From assembly GCA_009760855.2 (NCBI GenBank), contig WPIO01000021.1:186001-250000 (forward strand): 64,000 nucleotides of DNA, given 5' to 3'. The DNA comes from Cristatella mucedo. Taxonomy: Eukaryota; Bryozoa; Phylactolaemata; Cristatellidae. How positions within the stretch are numbered: the first letter of the stretch is position 1; every line of letters starts with the position of its first letter. Positions 35,001 to 47,000 of this stretch are shown here, piece after piece. Position numbers and translations under genes: made by a program. The notes under the pieces are model-generated. The model was not told where the DNA came from. It did no database searches and saw only the letters and a list, made by a program, of their open reading frames with translations.

Positions 35001-38000
35001 CCATGGCACCTTAAAAATTCAGAATGCATGAGCACATAAAGGACAGCGTGCTGTGAAAATTAGCTGCGTTGTACTACGTGCAGAGTGTAAGTGCCATAAC
35101 TATCTTCCTTTTCGAAGGTATCATAAGGCATCATAGCAAAAATAATGCTTTAAAATACGAGAGATTTTTTTACGTTATTTTAAGGTCTAAATTGACGACA
35201 AAGTAATCAGGCTCATTCTTTCAAGTGTAAATCCCTATAGATTGACCAGTGCTTGGGGGCCATTGAACAGTTGTCAGGTTGATCCCTGACCTCGTCTCCC
35301 CGCTCCCCCGCTTCATTCAGCAGAATAGGCCCACTATCCAACAACCTGTATCGATCGGCTCACCGGCACTTGCTTCACGTCCTCAGCTGCTTGCTCAGCG
35401 GAATAATTTGAAATAACTGTCTTGTAAACAAACCTATTGACGATCATATCCTAACAGTAATCTAAACGGACCCCCTAACACATTTCCTTCCGCGACGTTG
35501 ACTGTGAGCTATTGAAGTTAACAGGCCTAAGATGCTTCCTTTACACTTAAAATATTTTGGAAATGAGTAAATAAACTTAGATTTGCTTACATAAGGATAA
35601 AAGAACTTGAGTACGTGTTAACTGACCACGCTCCTAAAGATTTGCTTGCATCAATTCTTTCACGAGAGAGCCTAGTTTTACAGCAATGCGGACGTGAAGG
35701 CTTAACCTAAGAATCTCTACACAAAATTGGATATCAAATTTTTATATTGAGGCACAAGTTTCACAATCTCTTTTTTCGAGTGAGATAGCATGGGAATACT
35801 CTGACTATCACTTCACTTGGATGCAAACTTCCTATTTGTTCGTCGCTAGTGTTCTCGAGCATTACGTTTTACGAATTTGGCTGATTCACGTTTAGCGATC
35901 TATAAGAAAAATTCTGAATACATGTATTCTGATTTTTAAATGAACTACCGTCGTACTACTTAAACTTAAATTTTGATTGCAACTTCAAACCTGCTCCAAA
36001 TAATCATCAGTAGCAGCTGCCTTGTTATGAAGCTTATATAGTTAAAGGAAATGCTAACGGTTGGTGATGATAGGATTAAGTACCTATGACCGGGCTTTAA
36101 CACAAACTTATTTTTTATCTAGGGCATTAGATCGTATTTTCTAAACTCAATGCAACTAATTCTAATGATTATTTCTTTGTCTTTAAGGCGTGTCAAAAGC
36201 ATTCTTCGGGGTTTTACGGTCTAGGAACCCAGGCATCAGCATCATTTATAATAAATTCTGGAGGCTACGTTGAAATTCAATACAAATCACAATATGGAAA
36301 CAGGTGAGAAGACCTAATAATTTTATGAGTTCTTGGGCGTAGCTATTTCAGAAGATTTAGCAGTTTACTTCGACCAAAGCCCTAGACATTTACTTTGCAT
36401 GGTTTATCTCTAATATGCCAAATTGCTAGTCTTTTATTAAAAAATCTTAAACATTAAAAGAGTTTATTATTTGAAACTCTTTGGTGATTTCATATCACCG
36501 GTCAAGGACTTTTTAGAGTTTCTACGTCGTAAAATACCACCTCATTCATTGTATTTTTTATTAATTTTGTTATATTTTAAGATTCTAACTATAGGTCCGT
36601 TATGGCTGCTGCTGTTTGCTCATGTCAATCTTCTCAAACCGAATAAAAGATGCTTTCCAAAATCATCTTGCAAAAATCATCTTTCCAACGAAGGACTTAA
36701 AACTACAGGCACTGATCGGTTTCCTTTAATTTAGTGCATGCCGCAAAGCGCATTCTTAGCAGTTTTTGTCAGTATTTCCTATCGAAGAAGACGATACTAT
36801 TATTATTAGTGAGAGCTTTTTATCTGTTCTAAAATGTATTCAAACAGCATAATACCTCATTCTGACTTTTTCATGTCACTCTTGCACCTAAAATAGATGG
36901 AAAATTATCTTAATTTAATAATAATAATAATAAAAGGCAGATTTTCAAAGAGCCTAAAGAGAACTAAATGTCTATATAGGCGCTTTACCGCTGGCTGCAA
37001 AAGAGTCAATAAACAATGGTTAGGGGTACGCAAGGTATTATGCTTAGGCAATGACCCAAAAGCAAGCAAGTAGCATGATTGTGCCAACGCGAAAGCACCC
37101 AATGAGACACTACGATCCCGGTTAGCAGGACCTCTGGCTAGTAACAGGATCTGAATCCTGGACAAGTAGGCGTGTAAAACATACAGAGACAAAAACGAAA
37201 ACTTCACTTGGGCAAAATGAAATAATATGGGATCGTCTCCTGTGGGGACAGAAGCTTTGGGTGAGTTCCAGACCTTCAATACATGCTGATTGAGTTTGAC
37301 ATCGGTTGCACACGGTTAATGGCAAAGGCAAGGAGTGCCGTAGAACGTAAATTGCAGCAATCTAGACGCAATTTCAAAAATTTGTTAACAGATTCGGCAA
37401 TCGTAATCTTGTAATAATAATAATAATGCACTTGATTAAGCGCCCTCAGAGAACTTAATCTCTTTCTAGGCGCTTTACATTTGCTGCAAAGTGAAATGCA
37501 ATTGAATGGTAAGTAAAATCATGCTTAAAAAACAAACAAAATGAATAACATGGTTAGGGGTGACATGCACAGGGTCAGCATGCAAATGTGGTTAGTGGCA
37601 GCATGCACAGTGTCAGCACGCATAAGCACGTGATGGACGAATCATAGGGACCCACTAAATGCTGTCCTAAATAGGTGTGTTTTTAAGTTCCTTTTAAATG
37701 TGGTCAGGTCAGGGGATGTTCTGACGCAGGTCGGGAGGGAGTTCCAGGCTTTGGGAGCATACGAACTAAATGCACGGTCTCCAAAGAATTTAAGCTTTGT
37801 ACGAGGTATTTCTAGACTGTTGGATTCCGAAAAGCGGGTGGTACCATGCTTGGCCTGATGGGGGAGTATATCGGAGAGATAGGCTGGAGCCATAGGATGA
37901 AGGGACCTAAAAGTGAGCGACAAAACCTTGAAGTCAATCCGTTGCTTGACTGGTAGCCAGTGCAGGTCGGCGAGAAGTGGTGTGATGTGGCAACTGCGAC

Positions 38001-41000
38001 TCTCACGACAGACAAGCCTAGCTGCAGAGTTTTGCACCAGCTGCAATCGCCTGATCGCACATGCTGGTAGGCCAGTAAGCAGTGAGTTGCAGAAGTCGAG
38101 AAGGGATCCTGGACAAGTAGGCGTGTCTAAACATGCCCTAATTTTAGTGCCGCTCCTTATTTGGAAGAGGCTGACTTAGCTGTAGAAGAATTTTGCTCAT
38201 CCGAAATAAATTAGTCTCCTGAACAATCTAAAATAGCAGCACGGTAATAATTAAATTAGAACTTGTATATCCTCGAAATACCGAAGGGCTAGGATTGCAA
38301 ACTAAAAGCATTATGACACGTTGCCTTTGAAAAAGAAATTGCATAGCTACAGCTAATCCGACAAGAATTTAATAGCAAGCACTAGCACAAAACTTAGCAA
38401 GTGCATCGTATTAGGGAAGCATATTGCAGTAGCCACTGCAATATGCTCCTATTGGAAAAAAAACTAAAGTCTTAGGACTGGATCGCTGACCGAATTCTGC
38501 CAGGTCCATAGATAGCAACCAAGCGGTAACTTTTGGTCCCATTTCTTTATTCCATTCAGTGTGAAAATGGCTCGCTTGCAGAACTGGGGGCAATAATTCA
38601 GAGCATTTAGTGATATGTGTAACCTGGATGAATGTCAGCCGACTCTGGTATGCGACGTGGGCTGAATAATCACTCTCCGGTATAAGGTAATAGCAGATAA
38701 AAGCTCTTTTGGTTTCATTTTTTTTCTTGACGAGCTAGAACACACATAAACGAGAATCTGCGCACATTTAAATGCCAGCATCACGCTCTGATGAGGTATC
38801 CTGCACTCTACGAAGAATAGCATGACTCTCTGAACATGACTCTCAGAGCATTGATGTAGACCACCCTAATTCTGGTTATCTAAGAGAATTAGATGAACAA
38901 ACCAGGTCAGTAATAAATGTAGGAGCCAGTTGCTTCGCTGTGGGAGTCCTTCAAACAAGATCTTCCACATCGAGCCTTGAGTGATACGGGCATATTTGGA
39001 AGTTCAAGTATTTTTTGAGCGTGTATTTATTTTTTCTGGATCGGTCAATAGATTGTGCCTAATTGCAGTCTCTACGTTGATTCATCTTTGCACCCAGCTA
39101 AATATGTGGGATTCGTAGTCTTTTGGAAATAAAACGCTACAGCTTTTAAAGTAATCCAACTGAGTCCTAACCTGGAAAAAAGAGATTAAGAGCGCTTCCT
39201 TTGACGGCTCATATTTTAAAATGCTGTTATGTCTATGGGCATCATGATGATGAATTTCGTTGCTTGCTTTTACCGAAGAACAGCCGGAAGTCACTCCTTG
39301 CTCAAGGGAGTTTTGGGACACGTATCATATACTTTTGCACTGCCTCTGAAACAGCTGGCTGGTATAGTGCAGCACGTTCGCGCTTCGCCGATATGCTTCG
39401 ATTCTGGCAATAGATATCCTGCCACTTTGTGATCTAAAACAGCGAGGATTTTATGATTAATATATATCAGTGAATAAAAACTATTTGCAATTTGCATTTT
39501 TCAGAACGGCTCACGTGCAGCTCCAGTGTTTGGCGTCGCAACCTACTACCATCGTAACAGCTAGTGGCGAGAAGCAACCAGATAATTATGCAAGTAGACT
39601 GACGTTTCATTTTCTTTTCAAACTCCTCTCGAAATATCAAGACGCCGCTATACTATTTTTTCTTGCTAAGTCTGCAAGTCATTTGTATTGCACGCGTCAG
39701 TGTTTGATACTCCATCAAGAAGCGTAGCTCTACACCGTGGTAATGAAGTTCGAAGCTCGCAGTCGAAGCGAAACCTATAAAGCAAGGTTGCTGATAGCAA
39801 TGGACAAGGGCTTTAATGTGGACTACCTGGCGATCTCTTTAGGAACGTTCCAGACTACAGCAGTGAATTTTATAATCGGCCGCCTTATTTACATGCTAAT
39901 CTCCGCGTTCTAGCATTGTGTCCCTTATAGTTGGGCCTCTCGTATTCATGCAGTTGCCATATCTAGAAGAACTTATCAAATCCTCTCACTTTTTCTTTTC
40001 TTATAGTCTTTTTGATTACCAAAGCATATGCATTTATATACTTATATAGTCTATATTTAAAGTCGGTATAACCATTAGCGCTTAGCACTCATCATGTATC
40101 GGCATCTTAGTTATATCGGCAACCGCACCAAGCAGTGCCTCTTTCAAGAACACAAGCCACAAGCCCAATGGAATAATCTCTCAAAAGCCTTTAAGATCCA
40201 GTGACGGAGCCAGGATAGGTCTGGGGGTAGGTCTAGCCTAAACTCTTTAGCCTAGTTTGCAAAGGAGCAGCTCTCACTGATAGCTACAATCGCGTGCATT
40301 TTGCTCTATTTAGTTTTAACTTCTCGCTTCAAGAGCCTCAGAGTAACAGAGGGAGGAGGGGTGCGAATCTACCCATGCAGATTAGCTGGGACCCGTTAGC
40401 TAAGTCGCAGAAAGCGATGGAATTAATCTGACAGCGAGAACTGATTTCGTCCTAAGGTAGCCTTAAACTGAAAGCTATCCCACTGACAGGAGACACGAAC
40501 TGGCCAGTAGGCCGACTAATTCGCCACGCTAACCAGGATGCTAGGCTGGGAGGCATGCGCAGAAATGCCGTCAGCTAAGGGTTTCAAGCAAATAAACGAG
40601 ATAGATGAACCGAAGAATGGCCCCCAATAGTTGGGTCCGAGAGAATAACAACTGCGCAAGCTCTGGAGCTCAGCTTACGTAGCTCAAGCCAGCGACTACC
40701 CTTCGAGAGAAGCGAGAGACCGAATCTGCGGCAACGAAAAAAGGAGTCTAACTTGGACTGCACAGCTGCGTTCCTGTGGCTACTCAGCTAGCATCGTGTA
40801 CCTTGGTGGGCTGTGGTGGTCCACCTTCAAGGTGCGAACAGTCGCTAACGATTTCGGAAATGTTTTAATATCTACTATACCGCGATTTCAAGGATTCTTA
40901 TAGTTTCAACCGTTAGGATCGCTTTTCGTATCATAAGGCGCTTTTCACGGCGAATAACTTCGTACTAACCGACCCACAATAAGCAGTTGGTTTTGGCGCC

Positions 41001-44000
41001 CAGTTGTGACTGGTTGTAATTTAATCGCACACCAGTCCACAATTGCACTGTATTCCGGCAGAACACAGGGGGAAGACACTTGCTTCGCGGTTACAAGTCT
41101 TGTCGGGCAGTCCGGCAGCATCTAGTACCACCATCCATCACCTTGCTAACACCTTAGGGATAGTGTAGAATAGGCTAAAGTATTTGGGTTATATAAGTAT
41201 ATAAATTTCGTTTGTTTAGCCCCTTAAGAGAACTTAATCTATGTCCATGCGCTTCACATAGGCTATGGGGCTCGAGCACACGATCTCGGCCATCAAAAAC
41301 ATTCACCTTGACCTCAGTCGGGGGTTGTCCTCGTCTGAGACTCGTTGCAGAGCAGATAGTAGCAGCCGTGAAACGCCAGCAGCGGTAACTACCAGCAGCT
41401 TCACTCCTCGTTATAACAAAAGTTCCTCTTGAGACAGCAGCCTCACAACTTCCACAGGGAAACCCGGACTCATCACTAGAAAACGTCGGGAAGCTTATCA
41501 ATCTTGCAGTCACAATGGCCGAGTCCGGCCGAGGCCTGCTTTGGGTGCGGACCACGATTTTGTATTGAACAGTCATCCGATGTGCCTCTAAAGCAGGAGA
41601 TTCGATACCACAGCTTTCGGTACTTTGTCCACATCTTGTCGCAAATTGCACTCTCACCCTTTTCGTAATCTTGAAGCACAGTCTAAGCTCTCATTGTTAT
41701 GCTTACGACGCACAAATTTGCCTGCACTTTGATAATAACAATGATAATAATAGTAATAATACATTGTATGATCCCTGCGACAACTTAATCTCTTTCTAGC
41801 CACTTTATATTTGCGGTACAGGATGTATGGTCAAATGATCATTGGTTACATGCACAACGTCAACATGCATAAAACAACATGTAAACAGGTGACATGCACA
41901 GCGCCAATATGTATAATGTGGTTAGTGGTAGCATGCGAAGTGTCGGCACTCATAAGAACACCAAGGACAAATCACGAGGACCCACGAAACGCTGCGATAA
42001 ACAGGTGCGTTTTAAGCTTTTCTTCCTGCTTTCTGGAATGACAAACTCTCTAAACTCCCTTGGTGCAAATTGTTGCGGAGCCTGCCACAACACAGCAACG
42101 TGTGGTGACACTCGAGCCGTCAGGTGTTACCAGAACGGCCCAAACAGGATGCAGTCCGCCCGTTGGCCTGGTACTGTGACTAATCAGCAGTGGCCCCGCC
42201 CCGACGAACATAAGTATCCTTATAGCCATATAAATGATATATCATGCCGGCAGCCTTAAGACACACACGCATTCTGAAACTATTGCATGGCGCTCTATTC
42301 CGTTGATTAAAAGCTGCTTCTCGTGAATGTTTATTTCTTAGCGGTATTTGGCCCTAAGAACATAACACATATATTTCGAACATTCGCAATCGGATCGCTA
42401 AAACTTTCTAAAATTGAATGATCATAAAATTAACTTACTAGTAGATCGCCAACCCTCGTGTAGCTCAGATATAAGAAAATCTATCCCTCAAAATGGGCTC
42501 TGCCAGCTTATCCCATATAGGTACAGCACAAAATCTTTGTGTCCTGTTCCAAAGTCACTTTTTCAACGGATGACACTTCAGCACTACAGTCAAATTTGCC
42601 TACTTTCAGCTACCTAGCATTGCAAAATGTGACAGAACTCAGATAGGTATACCACATATACTGTAAGTTGGTCCACGAGTTTGTTACTTCCCTTCTCGTC
42701 TTCTGTAACTCACTACTTGCAGTTCACGCAGCCTGTGCAATTAGGCGTTTAGATTTGGTGCAAACCCGCGATTCCTTCATAAGTGTAGCAGCTGCCCCGA
42801 CACGCCACTTCCCACCGACCAGCACTGGCTCCTTTTCAAGCAGCAGTCTTATCGTCTTAAATAGTACGTCACTCACTTTTAGGTCTCTTCATTGTATGCC
42901 CCAGCCAACCTGTCCGAACTACTTTCCAATCATTCTACGCAGCGTAGCACCAGTTCTTCTGACTTAATTCGTTTAGCTGGGCCTCGAACCAAACTCAAAT
43001 CCATGAGAAACCGTGCATTTGTGTTCGAACTTTGGAAAAGCCTAGAAGTCACCTGACATTACGACATATCCTGATTTGACGTCATGTAAACCGATGCTAA
43101 AATATACTTTTTCCTCATAATATTTACTAATTTCATACCTTTTCCTCATAATATTTGCTAAGTTCCTGCGAATTGACTTGTTTCTGTGCTTATACGTGCT
43201 GACACTGTTTGTGCTGTCATTAAGCGTATTGACATGCTTCGTTTACACCGTGTGTAAAATCCCTAGAAATAACGTTCATTTCTCTGGTGGCGCTAAACGA
43301 ATTTACTATCAATGTTTTTATAATATTCTGTTGAGAGCAAAATGACCGCAAGGACGATGACTGGTGATATAATCACATAATTTCAATTCATGCACATCTG
43401 CCGCTCACGTGTTGAGCAAACGACTTGGGATTTCCACAGCCTTTGCACGGTTTGCACCCCTATCTAAACATTCTGGCTCCACCACCTTGAAGATCATATC
43501 CCTAATCCTATTTTAGTGAACCTTTACGAGCACTTTGAAACTAATCATATTTTCAAGCTCCAAGGAGTGTTTTTGCACGGATGCAAGCATTGACATTGTA
43601 TTGCACTCTAGTTGATACATTTACTTCATATACACGTATTCGGGCTTGTTTAGACAGGCATACCAAATCTGAATTGGTCCGTGCAAACCTCAAATCCTAT
43701 GGAGACCGTGCCTTTAGTTCGTATGCTCCCAAAGCCTAGAACTCACTCCCGCCTTGCGTCACGACATCCCTTGACTTGACCACATTTAAAAAGAAATTAA
43801 AAACACGCCTATCTATGACCGCAGTTAGTGGGTCCCTGTGATTTGTCCTTTACGTGCTTATGCATGCTGACACTGTTGCATGCTGCTACTAACCACGCTG
43901 GCACGCTTACCCCTGTGCATGTCACCCCTAGCTATCTTATTCTCGTTGTTTATCAAGCATGATACCAATCACCATTCGATCGTGTTTCCTTCGCAGCAAA

Positions 44001-47000
44001 TTTCAAGTGCGTAGAAAGAGATTGAGTTCTTTGAGGGCGCTTTATCAAGTGTATTATTATTATATTACTATTACCTGCACATACCTTTGTGTAAAAGTAT
44101 GTATATTTACCTGGTTATACCTGTATATCTTGTTTCACCTGCAAATTACCCAGATACATATACACGGTTATAAATTCAGAGTAGCCAATATATGGACTGA
44201 CAATTTTGAACATGGCAATTTGCTTTAGTGATCATTATTTTATTCACATATATATTTTTTTATTTATTTTGTAAGTACCACAGCTCTGTTGTTCGCAGTG
44301 GTAAATCTAGTGCGCACATTTTCTAATCTTTAAAATCTGCTAAAACGATCCTCGCAGGTGCTATTGAGTTTTCTGTGGAAATACGCACTAGCATTATTGA
44401 TTTTAGCCAAATGGCCTGTGGGAAATGCCCACTGACATTACTTGAAACACTAGTGGGACAATGGCTGAGGGCGCTCGGTCGTTCCTTGAGAGGCGGCCGT
44501 AACGAAAGGTTGGTAGATGAGAAGCAAATGGAAGTGCAGGAAGACGGTGAAATGACGGTTCGCTAGCACCTCGTGCGAGCACCGACCAATTTATTTCTGA
44601 AAAGTCAATCAATGCGAGAGACTGGAACATTGACTCACTGCTAGATAATTTGTTGGTGCAGGCAAAGTCCAGGTTATTCAACAGCCTCATTTGTATAGCA
44701 GCTCAGTATCCTTATGTTCTGCATCCGCACGCAGTGGGCAGTAGAGAATTTTCAGCTGCAAGACTGGAATCCACAATCTACTCGATGTGTTCTGTATAAA
44801 TCGGATAAAATAAGAAGACTTTAACCGCATCAAGGTCGCTTATCTGTCTCATTTTCATACGCACGCTTAGCTGCATTCGCGCTGTCTTGCTATTTCGCTG
44901 CTACTTTTGTCGCTCTTTAACTCCTACCGCTAATAATAAGTCTTGCAGAGCTTACCCGGCATTTCATGCAGATTTTATTATTTAGTATTTCACGGTTGTG
45001 GGCAACATCTCGTGCCCTGTGAAGACGACTGGTACGAACCCCGGCGGTGGCGGAATTACTGTCGGAAGCATCCTTGTGATAATGTAAGTTAAGTTTTCTC
45101 GACGAATCGTGGTAATCCTGAGAATGCTTGATGAATTCTCGGCAGACCATCTCAATCTATCAAGGTACAAAGCATTCAATGAACTTTTAATACACGATCA
45201 TATTTTCAATGAAGATACTCTCTACTACAATTGCGTAATTTCTTTATTTTTACCTAACCCTAACCTAAAACTGAAATTGTGTGACTCCGTGGATTTTTGC
45301 CGATGGTTAATTCTAAACTACTGCAATTGAATATACGGAAACATAAAAACTACTGAGATTTGTTCTATTGCTTTTATTTGTTAACGCCGCTAAATTGTTC
45401 TGATAGTTTCTAAAACTGTTATCTGTTCGCTAATGTCCTTCTTAGTTCTTCAAAAGTTGTTTAATGTCCTACTTTCGGCGTATATTATGCAGCATTTCAC
45501 TATCCTTATAAATAAATTTGTGTATGCGTGATTGTACGTTAATGTGCCAAGTGCAACTATTACGCCACCGGTTTCCGGCGACCGAATCGAGGGAATACTG
45601 CGCGACTTACGTAGGTCCGCGAAAGTGGGTAATTACCGAAGAGCAACTTGCTACCGCTTCCTTAGCGACCAATTAATGAATGAATATGGAAATGCAGCCT
45701 CCAGTGGCAGAAATGCGAGCTCGAAGTCTAGATGCTCGTAACTGACTTTTTCGGCGATGAGGACAACAAAAAATGCCTATTGAGCCATGTCAAACTACTT
45801 CCGCCGCGTCCCTCTGGTTGTGATAAGGCCGCAATTTCCGAATACGGAGAAATTGGGAAATCGTTAACGAATGCTGCTGGACATATGCAACAAATTACGG
45901 TAATGCACCACAATCAACCAGAACCACTCTAATTGAGCTAATTGAAACAACATCGGCAGCACGAAAGCTCAAATTTCAAATTAAAATGTTATCGTATACA
46001 GTCGGTTTAATGAACCAACAAAATTGTATGCCACTGTGCTCACGCATTCTCACCCAAATGTGGTGCAAAGACGCTGGCCACAACAGGAATCCACTGTAAT
46101 CCACCGCAAATTCCCAGAAAATTGGCTCCGCAAAGATTTAATTTAGATTGCACATTAAAATTCACCATCGATCAAGTGTACCCATGACATTTCACACCGT
46201 AGCGCTCACGTGCGTTCTCGTGCAGTCGACTGCCGCAACCCAGGCTGATACTGCAGCCCCTTCGAAAGGCATGGCGGTCGCTGCACTCGATTGAAAGAGG
46301 TAAGAAAATAAAAGGTTGTCTTACTTATCAACCTCGCCTACGTAGCGGCAGAAGAGATTTAACTAGCGGCTGTCACCACCGCTGCTTGCGGTGGGCAATA
46401 AATGGTAGCCCACAGCTGGACTCAAAGCCACGACCTGGGTCGCGAGGAGCGAGCACGTTACCATTGGGCTAAGACCCAGGGGTTAGTTAGTTAGTTAGTG
46501 CAGTGAGTTACTCGAGAACATGAGCGACTAATTGCACGAAATTGTACGGGAAAACTTTCACAGCCAAAAGTTTCATATGTAATCCTAATTGGAGCTTCGC
46601 GAAGCCACTTTTGTGTAGATTAGTGGTGGACTCAAGTGGATTGGGGGGACGATTGCGGTAGTGGATGAGAACGAACGAGTGCATTGGCCTGAAACTTGGT
46701 AATTCCATTTGAATGACCGTTTGATATAACATTCACTCAAAATTCGAGCTTTGCACAGCTTATTTCCGGTCTATAATCCCATATGTAGAGTGGTTTGCCG
46801 TAGGTTGCGGCGGCTAGCGACAATTCGCTACGGCCCCAGCGGTGCTATGTGTAAATATGAGCCGCGCAGTCTCATTTTAAGTAAGTAACACAAGATAACC
46901 CGCTGACTTATCTGCCTGGCGTGGTTAGGTGCTCGATAGTCTAGCTCCATCTCCGGAGCACCCATAGTTGCTGCCATTTGAAAGCGTTCCGACTTCCGTT

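Larger units (their letters stand above)
31618..36187 (+). other. intron 2 of MRH gene
   Basis: GTAAGC...TTTAAG. It holds a LINE tail, a SPIN-like MITE, LINE relics at 33.2-34.8 kb and AT-rich sequence with nothing recognised at 34.9-36.2 kb. Confidence 0.7.
36304..39504 (+). other. intron 3 of MRH gene
   Basis: GTGAGA...TTTCAG. It holds two LINE 3' ends (36.9-38.2 kb). Nothing recognised in 38.2-39.5 kb. Confidence 0.7.
39590..44985 (+). other. intron 4 of MRH gene, GC-AG
   Basis: GCAAGT...TATTTAG. It holds SINE and LINE relics at 41.2-44.07 kb. The 40.2-41.1 kb stretch is less AT-rich than its surroundings but shows no coding frame or repeat that I recognise. Confidence 0.65.

Noticed and set aside
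41175-41657. 160-codon minus-strand open frame
   Set aside because: Its C-terminal third is a family B SINE and no domain or splice support is seen for the rest.
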